A stretch of DNA of 64,000 nucleotides from Tetrahymena thermophila SB210. Taxonomy: Eukaryota > Ciliophora > Oligohymenophorea > Hymenostomatida > Tetrahymenidae. Both the position numbers and the translations under genes were made by a program. Below are positions 52,701 through 64,000 of this stretch, piece after piece (the stretch's first letter is position 1; each line of letters begins with the position of its first letter). The stretch is from contig NW_002476162.1 in NCBI RefSeq assembly GCF_000189635.1, forward strand, positions 186,001 through 250,000, read 5' to 3'. The notes under the pieces were generated by a model, which saw only the letters and a list, made by a program, of their open reading frames with translations, was not told where the DNA came from and did not search any database.

Positions 52701-53639
52701 AAATATACGCTTTTACTTTTCAAAAAACTGAATTCTATCATTTGTTATTAATCAAACAAAGAATATATCGCACATAAAATCAAATTGTTTTTTATTTATA
52801 TTGATGAATATGAAATTTTTAGAAAAAAAAAAATAATTTAATTACATTAAACTCTCCAGACCTAACGAGGTATACATCACCCACTTAAGAACCTTCCTCA
52901 TATACAACCTACCCTCTATGAAAATTGATTGCTTGCCTTTTTGTAAATAGAAGTTTTATAAGTTTTTCTTTTACTTTTTTTTCATATGGAAGACTGTTTA
53001 AAAATCCTATTTCACTCATTAAGAATTTAATTCCTGCGATTTGGAGTAAGTTTTTATATCTATTTTTAGTGAGAACTGCAAACTCGCAATTAGTTTCACA
53101 CTTGGCCAAAACAATCGACTATTTGTCGCTTTAAAGAGATAATTCTCCAAAAGCGTATCCCTATGGAATTTCTTTGATCTTATCATAATTGTAAGGGTCT
53201 ATTTCACCATTTGTAGGATCTTTCCTTTAAATATACATGCCTACCTTTCCCTTCAAAATCAGATAGAAATACTAACCTTTTTCACCTTTTAAAAGATAAA
53301 CATTAGATTTAATAATAATAATAATACTTTATTAATATCTATCTATAAATTTACCCAATGTAAACAGACTTTAATCTTTGTTAACAACAAGGTATGTCAT
53401 ATACTGGCAAACTAATTAATGTATTCTTTCGCCATTCTATTAATTTAGCAAATCAGTTTAAAAAAACCCATAATCTTTTGTTAATTCAGCTAATTTTTCG
53501 ATATTCTAAAGAGATCTAACTGCTATAGGAATTTCCAAGAGCTCTTTTATTAACTGAGAATAATAAAATTATATAAAAAAGAGTTAAAAGAGATTTAGTT
53601 TAAATGTTTTACAGATAGCCTTGTCTCTTCTTCAATCAT
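49764..53639 (-). CDS. Tandem cyclic-nucleotide-binding-domain protein, 1,111 aa
   Basis: Five exons (53613-53639, 53355-53553, 52846-53285, 52361-52492, 49764-52301) join in frame to 1,112 codons. The N-terminal 270 residues hold two cyclic-nucleotide-binding domains. Domain A has LGEKGQYFYLILKGKVGMY and the cassette FGELSLQSDKQSIVL, where the usual Pro-Arg-Ala-Ala is replaced, so the Arg that contacts the cyclic phosphate is missing. Domain B has FLNSLPYEKKVK, VVYEEGSQVGDVYLVRSGEF and GEYEIVNNLKKRQFTL; it keeps Glu and an Arg, but carries a roughly 45-residue charged insert between strands (exon 4). No dimerisation/docking domain or kinase is present. Residues after about 310 are a very long Ser/Gln/Asn/Lys-rich tail with many SP/TP sites. 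It could be a cyclic-nucleotide sensor or a scaffold. Confidence 0.85.
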
Positions 53640-54683
53640 TATTCAAAATTTATAAATAGCGATTATCAAAAATCTTAATTTTTTATCAACTTAATATTTA
53701 TGGTGATAATAATAATTTTTAATTTACACTGATTCTAATCGTATTAATTTAATAATTAGATTGATATTTTTTTATTTTACAGCGAAAAAAACTAAAATAA
53801 ACTGTATAAATAGATAGTCAATCATTAACTTACTCTCATTTATAATTAATTACTGAAAATTTTGAACATATCAATTATATTTTGAAAATAGTCTACTGAA
53901 TCCAAAGTCATCTAATTTTTCATAAAAAAGATTTACTAAATTTTACAAAAAATAAAAACCATAATATAAATTTTAAATTAAATTCATATTTAATTATTAT
54001 TAATTAGAACTTTTTTTATTAAACAAACATATTTTATATTTTTCAAATGTTTTATAGATAAGTTTTATTCAAATATTTAAGTAAAAGCTTATTATTAAAT
54101 AAGGTATACTTTAGTAAAATTTTTATTAAATTTAAATAAGAATTAAATTATATGACTATTTTTAAGCTATTAAGTAGTTTTATATTTAAGGATTGGAGTG
54201 GATAGATATATATATATTTTAGTGGGTTCTCATGTTTAAAAATTTAGTTGATTTTAATTTAAGATATAACATAAATCGTTACTTATAATTTTTAGATTAA
54301 TGACTAAAAAAATTATGAATTTTGATAGAAAAATATTTTATCTGAATTATTTAAATAAAATAATTAATAACAAAATATTATTTTAATTGGTGTAATTAAA
54401 ATTCATCTTTGTATTAAATTTTAATTTGGGGTATAGAATGTATGAAAACTAATTGAATGCAAAAACTAATTTAATAAATATAAAAGCAGTGAGTGAGTGA
54501 GCGACTGACTATTTTAGATTTGTTAAATATTAATTAATTGATATGAAGAGTAGAGTTTCTTTAAATTATTACTTTAATTATTAGTGCAAAAGCTGAATAC
54601 AAAAAAATATGAATCTATTTAAAATGTATTTAGCATTTAGCTAAAATAAAAAATAGGGTAATATATTTCTATTTATCTCATTC
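53640..54683. other. Intergenic region
   Basis: About 1 kb of AT-rich DNA. It holds a short GTGA run near 54488 and a TA run near 54205. No gene seen. Confidence 0.5.
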
Positions 54684-55121
54684 TCAAAATCCTAATCTCT
54701 TAAGCCAAAAATCAATAGATTCTTTGTGGAGACCATTAACTTCCACTCTTCCAACTTTAACATGAATTTCTGCATTTGATACAACCTTAGATAATTCCTC
54801 AGTGAATTTATTAATGTCACCTTCAATATGTCTGATAATTGTTCTCTTTGATGTTCTGTTGTGATTATATTTTCTGTAGACAGGTAAATTTCCTGTATGA
54901 GTTCTTAAAATACTGAAAGGCATAATTTGATTTACTCCCAAAGGTAACATAGCTTATTCAGGAGTTTAATTAGCAGGAATATCTTATAATTTGAATTCTA
55001 ATGGTTTAGGGGGTTAAGTCATTCTATTTTAAGCTTCTTTTGTTACAGGATGCATATTTCTAGGGTGAGGAGGACGCAAAATCATTTGCTATTAAATCAA
55101 CTTTTTACCAGCAGCTCTCAT
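54684..55121 (-). CDS. Mitochondrial large-subunit ribosomal protein mL49
   Basis: Component of the mitochondrial ribosome's large subunit. Single exon of 146 codons from ATG 55121 (MRAAGKKLIQQQMILRPP) to TGA 54684. The second half matches the family pattern: RTHTGNLPVYRKY, then SKRTIIRHIEGDINKFTEEL, then VKVGRVEVNGLHKESIDFWL and a C-terminal KRLGF. Human mL49 has the same order (TGNLPVY or NIPVY, then T.IR...GDI, then V.G.....L..WL...GF). The N-terminal 55 residues are basic and probably serve mitochondrial import. The length of 145 aa is close to the usual 160-170. The start could be a later Met, but the upstream basic stretch argues for this one. Confidence 0.85.
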
Positions 55122-55959
55122 TTGAAAATAAAACTATTTTTTCTATTCTACTTACTATTTATTTCTTTTCCTAAATCTTTAATTTTACTAACTTTTCTCT
55201 TAAAATTTAAACTTATCTAAGTCTTTCTTTCTTTTTCTTTCTATCTATCTAGCTCTTTACTAATTATAATATAAATGTATCATTAGTCTTTCTTTATTCA
55301 AGGCAAAGATTTGTCTGTCTTTATAAAAGCTCTATCGATTAGCAATCATTAAATCTAATAAAAATAAAAATTATAAATAAACATCCTTATCATTAAATCT
55401 AATTTATTTTATTAAAAACTACATATTTTATCATTTTTAAAATACAGAATACTAAAAAGAAATTAAAATATAGATTTTAATTTTAAAATACATAGAATTA
55501 GCACCAATTAAATTGATGGCTTTAAAAAATAATACTTCGTTTTACCCTATTAAGAGCTGTTAATTCTTTTTTATTTATTTATAAAAATATCAGATGAGAA
55601 ACAAAATAAAAAATGAGCATATTCAAATTATGCCTTAATATGAAATGAATATGAAGGAATAATAATTATCAAATCTATTTTAAATTTTTATAAACAATTT
55701 AAATTTATTTAAAATGTTAGGAGGCAAGTCAAGAGCTTCTTTACACATAGTAATTAATTTTAGATTTTTATTTTTAAATTAATTCAAAGGAATTCAATAG
55801 TATTTAGTTAATTTTAAACTTAATAGAAAGATTTAATATAGATAGAACAAATAGTTAAAAATATAAAATAATGAATGATATTTCAAATAGAATTGATTTT
55901 ATTAGTTGTAAATTAATGAAAATTATTTGAATTTTTTATAATAAATTAGTATAATTATG
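55122..55959. other. Intergenic region
   Basis: About 0.84 kb of AT-rich DNA upstream of the mL49 gene. I see no gene. Confidence 0.5.
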
Positions 55960-56791
55960 TCATTTTTTCTTTTTATCTTTTTCAGTAGGCAGCTTTTATC
56001 CGTTTCTATTAAATGCTATGATGGCTTTTACGAAAGAATGTTTAATTTTTCTTTCTTTTGAGGTAAGATGAGGATCAACAAAATGATAGTATAATATCAT
56101 TTTCATTTTTCTCCATAGAACTTATGATGGCTTAAGAACAAAAGCAGTTGGATTCTTTCTTTTTGTTTCCTCTGAGAGAGCAAATAGCCATCTATTTATT
56201 TAATCCTTTTCACAATAAAAATCTAAAGTTCTTGACTTGAGAACTAATGAAAAACAAAGCCAAGGTTCTAATTTTTTATTAAAAGATTTTTGTAGCACAT
56301 CTGTATGCTTTCCATATAAAACACCCTTTACGTCTTGCATGCAATCTAAATATTTTTTAAAAGTATTATTAAATTGATTATTACAACGTGAATCATTGAT
56401 TTACAATATTAAATTTTATCTTTTTTATTGATATTTCTTTCTCTAGAAGTCCACCTGAGAGTCGAATCAGGAGCAAGTTAGAAGAATTTTTAAAGTCTTC
56501 CGTTTGTAGTTTTGTTGCATTTAAGTAGGTAATCTCCAACCATTACATATTTGTATGCCTAAAAAATCATAAAATATTAAAAAATCTTTTATTTATTTAA
56601 ATCATAGTTACATTATTTATGAGAGTATCTACTCTTTTTTATTGTTTGAAAGCTTACGACATTCTAGACTTGTCAATCATGTAGTCTTAGAGTTTATCGA
56701 ATGCTTCTAAATAAGTGACTGTTAGAATCATTTTTTTGAGTCTGTTAACTGCTGCTTTTAGATTATCTATGGCTGTTTTTGTGAAAGGCAT
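55960..56791 (-). CDS. PH-domain-like protein, 239 aa
   Basis: Three exons (56612-56791, 56405-56558, 55960-56345) join to exactly 240 codons, starting MPFTKTAIDNLKAAVNRLKK and ending with a lysine-rich tail. Introns are 53 and 59 bases. The first 60 residues are helical. A pleckstrin-homology-like fold follows: VMVGDYLLKCN, then RLQKFFQLAPDSTLRWTS, then DVKGVLYGKHTDVLQ, then LCFSLVLKSRTLDFYCE, ending with INRWLFALSEE, where the Trp is the hallmark of the PH C-terminal helix. The order of strands and the KSRTLDF...W spacing match PH domains, which bind phosphoinositides or proteins. The rest is a basic helix-rich tail. It lies 178 bases from the next upstream minus-strand gene. Confidence 0.82.
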
Positions 56792-56968
56792 TTACATTAA
56801 TTATTTTTCTACAAGTGGGTGCTTTTCGTTTTTCAACATAAATATAGTCTTTTACATCTACTCCATACCCTTTTATTTATTAATTTTACAGTTAGTATTA
56901 ATTTTAGAAATAAAAAATATATACTAAGCTTATTGCTTCTCTTTATTTTTTATCAATTTTTTCATCTT

Positions 56969-58421
56969 TCAGAAGAGATCTACTGTATGATATTGATGTG
57001 CATAATCTTAATCTTAAAGCTATTTTTTTATAAGTAAACAATATTTACACCACTATACACACAAATAAAAAATTATTTTAGTTACCTTACTTCCAAAGTG
57101 GCTCTCCATACTCATTTAGAATATCACCAATATTACTTTTCAGTATACTTTTATTAACTTAGCTTTGGAATTATTTTACAGATTATTATTCTGTTCTTTT
57201 AAGAACTGATGTTATTTATTTGGCACACTTTATTTTCTCTTCAAATTTTTTAAACAATGTATCTGGATTAACTCCTTTGAAATCTGGGTGTTTGAGTAAT
57301 TCATTCATTCTATTTTAGTATTAAACTATATTTTGTTGGTCAGAATATTGTTAGCTTATCTAAATTATGTGCTTTAATGTTAACAAAGCAAAACCAGGAT
57401 CATTAATTTATTCCCACATCTTCAAAGCTTTCTCATGGTAAGTTAAGGCGGCCTAATTATCATTGCAAAGCTCTCTATTAAGTGCCATACTAGAATAAAA
57501 GCATGCAAGAGTAGGTTCATCATCTTATTTTAATAAATAATCATAAATGAAAAATGCAATCAAATATTTAACATTAAAGTATTATTTAATATTTAATTTA
57601 ATAATTCTCTTTTCAACACTAAAGAAAGAATAAAATTTTTACATTTAAATTCAGCATTATCAAATATTCCGTTTCCCATACTTTCGAAGCTTAAAAATCT
57701 GAAATAAAGATAAACAAGTTCCTCTAAAAGATCTCTTTTCTAAATGTCCTTGCTATTTAACATATTAAATAATTTATTATTAAATTTTTCAAGCTCAGCA
57801 GTAATATTTTCATTAAATTGTTTAAAGTAAACTTAATAATTAGCTAATTTCTAAATGAAATAAATACCTTGAATAAATAGTGTTCATCGCTTCATCGTTA
57901 GCTTAAATAGCCTCATCAAATTTATTTAAAATTATATTTACAATTGCCAAATTTGCATATACTTTTACTTGCAAAGCTGACCTATGGTCTGAGCGCTAAG
58001 AACCTTATTTAAGTAAATCAGCAGCTTCTTTTAATTATTATTCTGCTTATTTATATTAGCAACTATGGAAATAAATAACAGCTAAGTTAGATTTAATTAA
58101 AGATATTCTTTCTATATTTTAATATTTCTCAGCTTCACCTAGAGCTTTAAGATAAAAATCAATGGAAACCTTTAAATCTCTTCTTTAAAAAGCATTGTAA
58201 GCTTCTATAATAAGAGAATTATAAGTAATTTAATCAATGTTTATTTAATCTTCTTCTTCATCAGATTCCTCATCAGACATTCTTGTAGCAATTGTATGAT
58301 GCATATTGGACATATCAGGCTAGTTAACGTAAGACTAATACTGCTACTATTATTAAAACTATTGTTGCTATTAAGGTGCTGTTAAGTAAGATGACTGAAC
58401 AATATTTCTATTATTACTCAT
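56969..58421 (-). CDS. TPR-repeat protein
   Basis: Starts at ATG 58421 (MSNNRNIVQSSYLTAPQ), with a Gln-rich and then acidic N-terminus (SDEESDEEDQ). Tetratricopeptide repeats follow: AYNAFQRRDLKVSIDFYLKA, SNLAVIYFHSCQYKQAEQQL, NLAIVNIILNKFDEAIQAND and, in a later exon, NDNQAALTYHEKALKMWEQ. TPR proteins form superhelical scaffolds; the spacing resembles SNAP-type or ciliary TPR proteins, but it cannot be assigned. An exon near 57650-57850 (YFKQFNENITAELEKF) is in a frame that does not join the first exon by a normal intron. The last exon may be tiny, using acceptor CATACAG and TGA at 56969, giving EPLWKQVDLF as the C-terminus. Exact exons are therefore tentative. Confidence 0.75.
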
Positions 58422-59445
58422 TTATTTCAGTTAATAAATTTGATTTTTTGTTTGTTTTAAAAATACTAATCTTTTACAAATTATTTTTTTATTTAACTTG
58501 TTTTTTTGAAATTTATATTCACTAATTAATTACTTAAAATTTTTGCAGAATTGACTGAGCAACTTTATTAAATCTGAATTTTATCATAAATCTTTACAAT
58601 TTTCTATTATTTGGTATTGAAAAAAATTTAAAATTCAACTTTATTTCAAGTGAAATATTCATCTCAAGTAAATTACTTTAATAACTTAAATGTCATTAAT
58701 TTCATATTTATCAGAAAAAGATATTTGAAATAGAAAATAAATTAATTTTTATCTCCTTTCAAAGTTATAGATAAATTAATTAATTAATTAACTAATATAT
58801 TGCATTTTATATCTTACGCATACTCTCTATTTTACAATTATTTTAACTAATCCTAAATCATTATTTTACTGTAATCTAAAATTTAATATCAAATAATTAA
58901 CTTTTGAGTAATTATTACTGATATTGTTATTTAGACAGGCATATAATTTGTTAAAAAAGTGATGAGTAATAAATATCTCATATTTAATCTAAAATTATAT
59001 TAATCAAATAAATTCTTATATTAAAAGTTCAAAAAAAATATATTTATTTATTGATTTATCTTTATTCTAGATCAATAAATTCTAAAACGAAAACAAATGA
59101 AATCTCAAAAAAAAAAAAAAATTGATTGATTATCTCCTTTAAAAGCTTTAAATAAACTAATTAATTGCATTTTATATCTTTAAAATTATTTTTATTAATC
59201 GTATTATATATTTCACTATAAAAAAGATTACCAATTCTATTTTAATCGAATTTTAAAATATAAAACTTTATTGCAACAAATTATCTTTTAAGTAATTGAT
59301 GATAAGCTTAGTTAGACTAAAAAATATTAAAAAGTGATGGGAGACATCTGATACTTATAAATTAAATCTACAGTTTCTTAATAAAACAAATTTATATATT
59401 TACACTTTATTTATTAAAAAATATATTTTATTTATTTATCTTTGT
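58422..59445. other. Intergenic region with an old tandem duplication
   Basis: About 1 kb between two minus-strand genes, largely made of two diverged copies of a 380-bp segment (described as a separate repeat). Confidence 0.55.
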
Positions 59446-59475
59446 TCATTCTAGATCAATTAGTTCTAAAACTAC
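58738..59475. repeat. Degenerate ~380-bp tandem duplication covering a gene's 3' end
   Basis: Ordered matches at a constant offset of 377-384 bases: TATCTCCTTT (58750 and 59131), GCATTTTATATCTT, AAAAAGTGATG (near 58955 and 59332), TTTATTTAT-TTATCTTT and CTAGATCAAT-A-TTCTAAAAC (59067 and 59451). The right copy contains the last codons and TGA of the coiled-coil gene; the left copy has lost that TGA. Confidence 0.6.
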
Positions 59476-62397
59476 TTTCGAAAGCTGTATTTCAGAGCTA
59501 AGCTTTGAATGGAAAGATCTGAAGACAGGAGATATCTCAATAAGAGCAACCATATCTTCTGTATATTTTTCAACAATTGTAATTAGTTATTTATACTATT
59601 CAGCTTATATTTATTTATCTTCCTCTTCAATTTCATCGCTTTCGAATTCTTCTCTAAGCTTTAATAACCTTTCGATAGTCTTTTCCATCATATCTATTTG
59701 AGTGACAGTTTAAAAAACTTACTTTAAGCTAGCTATTTCATTTTCAAATTCCTTTATGATTTAATGTGCTTTATGCTCTTCATATAGTTTAATTTATTAG
59801 AAGTATGAGCCTTCACTCATAGGTTGATTTAGATCAACTTTAACTTGGTCTAGCTATTTATCTACATACTAAATAGATTCTAATCCGTCTGTAAGAATGG
59901 CATTATTAACTTTAGAATTAGTAGGTATGACGATTCTCATTAATTTCTATTTTGTAACATTATTTTAATACTTCAGCTCAAGAATTTTTTGCAGTCTTTA
60001 ATAATAGAAATTTCTAATATCCTCATATGATTTTTTGAACTGATTTATGTTTTCTTATTGTTTAGAATAAGAAGATTAAAATTTATCATTTAGCTATTTA
60101 ACATCTTCTATAAACAAAAAGAAGAGAATTTCGAATTCAGTGGTCTATTTTGTTAAAAAGAATTGTATTTAAGATAATGAATTAAAGATCAAATTACTGA
60201 ATTGTGTTCAAAATGTTCACTTAGAGGTTTAAGAACCTCTACTGTCTATTTGATATCAGCCTGAGTGTATTCGATATATTTTACTTCGTTTTCATCTTAC
60301 TTAACAATTTAATCATAAAGTTTTTTGACTTCTTTTAATTTATCATTGTGGAATTAGTGAATTTTAAAGCAATGTTTGGGTAATTCTTCCATGTCAGATA
60401 AAATATTTTGATTTTTATAGCGAGGATCTTAACGCCACTCAGGATCATACTTAAATGTTTATTCAAGAATTTCTATGCTTTTTTAGCAATTCTAAACAAA
60501 ATGATAGAATTGCTTTAAGTATGTGTTCAAAAGAGAAAGTTAATTTTTAAAAAAATTTTCATCTAATTAAGACAACTTTTCACTCAAGTTCATTTAGTTC
60601 ATTTGATTAATTTATTTCTCAATTGTTTCTTACTAATTTTCAATCAGAGTGATCATGTTTTTTCTTTCATTACATAAAAACATAATCACCTTAATTCCCT
60701 CTTTGAGTTTTTAAATAGTTTATTTGAGAATTCCAACCATCTTTACTGGATGGTTTTCTGAACTTACATGATTAAGCTCTTCAACAGCATGTTCTAAAAC
60801 AAGATTCTTGCAAAATTTTGTATATTTTTCATTCATTTATTAAGTAATTTATTCTGCATTTATATCCTTTGGCTATTTTATTATTAAAAAAATAAATACT
60901 TTAAATATTTTTGAATTTTTTTAATGTTAAATTGCTTACTCTCTCTTTATAAGTTGTCCTAGTTTCTAAATCAAGTGTCAACTAAGTATTTCTTGGGTCT
61001 TATTTATCACTGACATTTGTGTCTAACCTCAAATTGGTATCCTTTTTTTCTTCATCTAAGTTGAAATTAGAAATAATTTTATTTATATCTTGGTTCTCTT
61101 GAGAATCTTCTCCTCCAGCTTTCTAATTATTCTAAAAACTTTTGCTGACGTCAAAATTATTAAGTTCTTATTCTAGTTCTTCTTCATCTATTTCTTCTTT
61201 GTATTACTACATTCCGAATTTCAAAGAACCTGAAGATATATCACCTAGTTATAAGAAAAATAAATAAAACAAATTAATTTTATATAAATTTCCAATTCTA
61301 CCTTAATTTTAAACTTCTCCTTCATTTATCTCATCAATAGCTTCATTTTTAATAGAGTTAGGTATCATCTAAGCAACATTTTATTCATCATCTGACTCAT
61401 GATTATTTTCTTCTGGAATGCTATCCTAATTACTATTTGCTTTTTTGTTTATACTTTAAGCATATTCTTACATTTTTTCCTTAAATAGCGAGACTATTCT
61501 GTATTTTAAGCGGTTTTTTACTTCATTTAAAGCATCCAATAAGTTTAATTGTTTAAGTATTGATGAAGATATAAAGGCATCTCTTATTTTTATTGCCTAA
61601 AAAATACAGAAAAAAAGTTAATTAATTATAAAATTAATAAGTAAATAAATATCTAATACATCTTATTTATCATCAAAGTATACAATAATAGGTTTTCTAC
61701 TTTAAAAATGAATATTTATTCTAGCATTTTGATTAGCTGCTTCTTTTTTCCATTGCTATTTCAAGCTTTCATCCTATTATTAATTTAGTAAAATGGAAAC
61801 TATTAAGGATAGGCAAGATTATTAAAAAATATACCTTGATTTCAATAGTTAATCCATTATGAATAGGAAACTGCTTCTTTTCTATTTTTCCACTTTTATC
61901 TAATGAATTTAGAATGTTTAACTATTTTATTTTGAATTTATTGCAATATTTACCTTTCTATTAAATCATTTTCATGTCCTAAAATACAAGACGTCTCTAT
62001 AAGGTTTTGTTAAAGGTCTTACCTTTATTTATTATAAAATTTATTTTGTAAATTTTTTAACTTCATTAATGAAAAATGTAAAAATTACTTTTTTTCTCCA
62101 TTATGTATTCTTTTTACTGATCTTCCAAAGACAAAATGTAAAGTGATTAATCTTCTTATTTAAATTTTTATATAAAACCTTTGTTTAAATTTTCTATTTC
62201 GCTTAGATTTTCCTCCTTAAATATATTTTATTTCATTTTTAAAATTATAGATTTTTTATATAAACATATTTTACCTCAATCATGAGACAAAGATAGAATG
62301 CATTTATCAAATATTGAGAATAAACTTCATATTTGGATCCCTTTAACCAATCTAATTCTATTTTTCTACCTTTAACTAAATACTAAAAGTTCTCCAT
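59446..62397 (-). CDS. Long coiled-coil protein, roughly 850-900 aa
   Basis: Not recognised. It starts at ATG 62397 (MENFQYLVKGRKIELDWL) and ends at TGA 59446, with about nine exons. Well-defined segments include the phase-0 junction at TCA|GTAATTTG near 60190. The first 150 residues, split over several small exons, may be a PH-like fold (KKQFPIHNGLTIEIK, DESLKQQWKKEA, KPIIVYFDDKQ). An acidic linker follows (SIPEENNHESDDEQN, IDEEELEQELNN). From about residue 400 to the end the chain is almost continuous coiled coil, rich in Lys, Glu, Gln and Leu (LYDQIVKQDENEVKYIEYTQ, MEKTIERLLKLREEFESDEI). This layout suits a cytoskeletal or ciliary structural protein. The frame of the small exon near 62000 is not settled. 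Confidence 0.75.
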
Positions 62398-63619
62398 ATT
62401 TGGTTTGATGAAAGATATACAGTTAAATTTTATATTGCTTTTATATATTTTTTATTTAATATTAAGTTATTCTTCGTATGTAAGCCTTATTTTTAGTTGA
62501 TACAAAATCAATATTCTCCAATTATTTATAATAAATTTATTATTTTGATTGAATATATTGTTTGCAAAAATTCTTATTTTTATTAAATGATTTATGTTAT
62601 ATAGTCATAGAATATTTTATATAAATCAATTACACTTTATTATTGCCTACTATTATTGCTTATTTTAAGAATAAAATATTTGAAGTATTTATAACTCATC
62701 GCTTTCAATCCACAAAGCAAAAAAAAACAATATTTGGTTGCTTATCATAGTTATTACCCTTTAAATACTAAATTTATATCTAAATATATTATCATTTTTA
62801 AAAGTTAAGTAAAATTTTTAATTAAATTGGTAGATTTCTAAATTTTTTATTATGCTAAAATTACTAAAATATATTAAAATAAGTTTAAAAAATGAGAAAA
62901 TAAAATTTTAATAAACAAAGAAACAAAATTTTATTTAGAAATGAAGTAAATTTATTATTTAAAAATATTAATTAAATAACTCAACTTATGATATTTAAAA
63001 CTAAAATAATGATTAGCAATACTCAAAATAATAATATGGCTTTTATTAATACCATAAAACCTCACTTTAGATATAAATGAATTAGTGAGAGTGTGCATAA
63101 TTTTTAAAAAACTAGGCACTTGAAATTATCAATTAACTAGGATACCTATACGAACAGAACGAGAAATTATGATATAAATAAGAAATTGTAAATAATAAAT
63201 TATTAAAAGTTTAGTTAACTATTTTAATATACATTTTTGGATATATTTGTATAAATTTTAGCGCGATTATTTTAAATTGAAATAACTCTTTGAAATATCA
63301 ACAAAAAAACTAAACATATAGAGGTGACACTGTTGTCATATGACATAATTTATATAATTTTATTATAAATAAATATTAATAATACATAATTGGTTATATT
63401 ATAAGATGAGATGATAGATATTTAATTATTATAGTTTTTATTTATTTATTTGCTTTTAAGGCTCAAAATTTTCATTTATTTTTTAATTAACATTCATCCC
63501 TTGATTTTTTTTTATTGCTAATTTTTTCAGATTATTTACAAACTTGTATTGGAAAATTTAATTTAGAAATTCATGAATGAAGGATTCTTAATTTAGCTAA
63601 AGATTTATCAAATTTTATA
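62398..63619. other. Intergenic region
   Basis: About 1.2 kb of AT-rich DNA upstream of the coiled-coil gene. I see no gene in it. Confidence 0.5.
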
Positions 63620-64000
63620 TCAAGGAGAAACAAATGACCATCCAGCAATATAGTCTTTATCTCCCTTATAATCAGTTTCTGAGAATAAATTTGGATCAAA
63701 TTTTGTACTTATTCTGATCTTTCTATTTGGTCTAGGAGGTTTAAGTTTTCTATTTTAATTTTTATACAAATTTTTATAATTAATTAATTTACTAATCTAA
63801 TTTATTTACCTTTAATACACGGTATTCCAATCAACATCACCAAAGAAAGGATGGGCTTTAATTTCTTCTGCATCACCTTTACCTGAACCCAATCTTTTAG
63901 CTGGGTTTCTCTAAAGTAGCTATTTAAAAATATTTTGCATTGAATTAATTTGTTATTTAAGTTAAATTTTACTGCTTTTAAGAGAGATCTAGCTTCATTT
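63620..64000 (-). CDS. AGC-family protein kinase, C-terminal part
   Basis: C-terminal end of a serine/threonine kinase of the AGC group (PKA/PKC/AKT/S6K relatives); most of the gene lies beyond base 64000. Exons read, in order, EARSLLKA, then [20 protein letters not shown] followed by [17 protein letters not shown], then [28 protein letters not shown] and HPFF..DW are the diagnostic end of the kinase lobe. The AGC tail ends with the hydrophobic motif IAGWSFVSP (consensus FXXFS/TF/Y), whose serine is the usual phosphorylation site, and the TGA follows at once (63620). Two introns, one near 63900-63955 and one near 63745-63820, are AT-rich and GT-AG. The subfamily cannot be decided without the catalytic domain. 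Confidence 0.88.

Noticed and set aside
1..64000. tRNA, 5S or other standard RNA genes
   Set aside because: I scanned by eye for B-box-like TTCGA contexts with flanking stems and found none; all hits fell in coding sequence or AT-rich DNA.
1..64000. Telomeric CCCCAA repeats or a chromosome breakage sequence
   Set aside because: Neither was seen, so the window appears internal to a macronuclear chromosome.

Overview
The window is a very AT-rich stretch of a ciliate macronuclear genome, most likely Tetrahymena (T. thermophila or a close relative). The decisive evidence is the genetic code. Every convincing gene reads through many in-frame TAA and TAG codons (glutamine) and ends only at TGA. 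Read with the standard code the genes break into fragments. Introns are short, AT-rich and GT...AG. Coding DNA is visibly less AT-rich than the long intergenic DNA. No telomeric repeat, tRNA, rRNA, CRISPR array or intact transposon was seen. Genes are predominantly on the minus strand.

Layout. 1-3553 (-): cyclic-nucleotide-domain K+ channel, running off the left edge. 5406-8003 (-): 865-aa unknown protein. 8397-8919 (+): doubtful two-exon gene. 11370-13952 (+): 860-aa Ser/Gln-rich coiled-coil protein. 14749-15185 (+): small three-exon protein. 15186-20249: 5 kb of intergenic DNA with a degenerate tandem repeat and an inverted repeat. 20250-21125 (-): SAM-dependent methyltransferase. 23379-25547 (-): polytopic membrane protein. 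27331-29304 (+): Gln/Asn/Ser-rich protein.

29888-36464 (-) is the most unusual part: two neighbouring genes carrying three related poly(ADP-ribose) glycohydrolase (PARG)-like domains at different stages of divergence. One domain sits behind a giant Gln/Asn-rich region made of two 1,017-bp repeats. The other two appear to be spliced into one protein, an apparently dead copy followed by a better preserved one.

37433-37816 (-): small single-TM protein. 38965-40191 (+): six-exon dual-specificity-phosphatase-like protein that has lost its catalytic arginine. 41945-45383 (-): PP2A scaffold (A) subunit, with a possible structured RNA in one long intron. 47736-49085 (-): PAS-like protein. 49764-53639 (-): tandem cyclic-nucleotide-binding-domain protein. 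54684-55121 (-): mitochondrial ribosomal protein mL49. 55960-56791 (-): PH-like protein. 56969-58421 (-): TPR protein. 59446-62397 (-): long coiled-coil protein whose 3' end lies in an old tandem duplication. 63620-64000 (-): C-terminus of an AGC kinase, running off the right edge.

The genes do not form an operon. Several belong to signalling families (cyclic-nucleotide-domain proteins, AGC kinase, PP2A scaffold, pseudophosphatase), which fits the large signalling gene sets of ciliates, but nothing in the sequence ties them into one pathway. All family names come from motifs read by eye. Exon boundaries are given exactly only where the reading frame closes across the junction.
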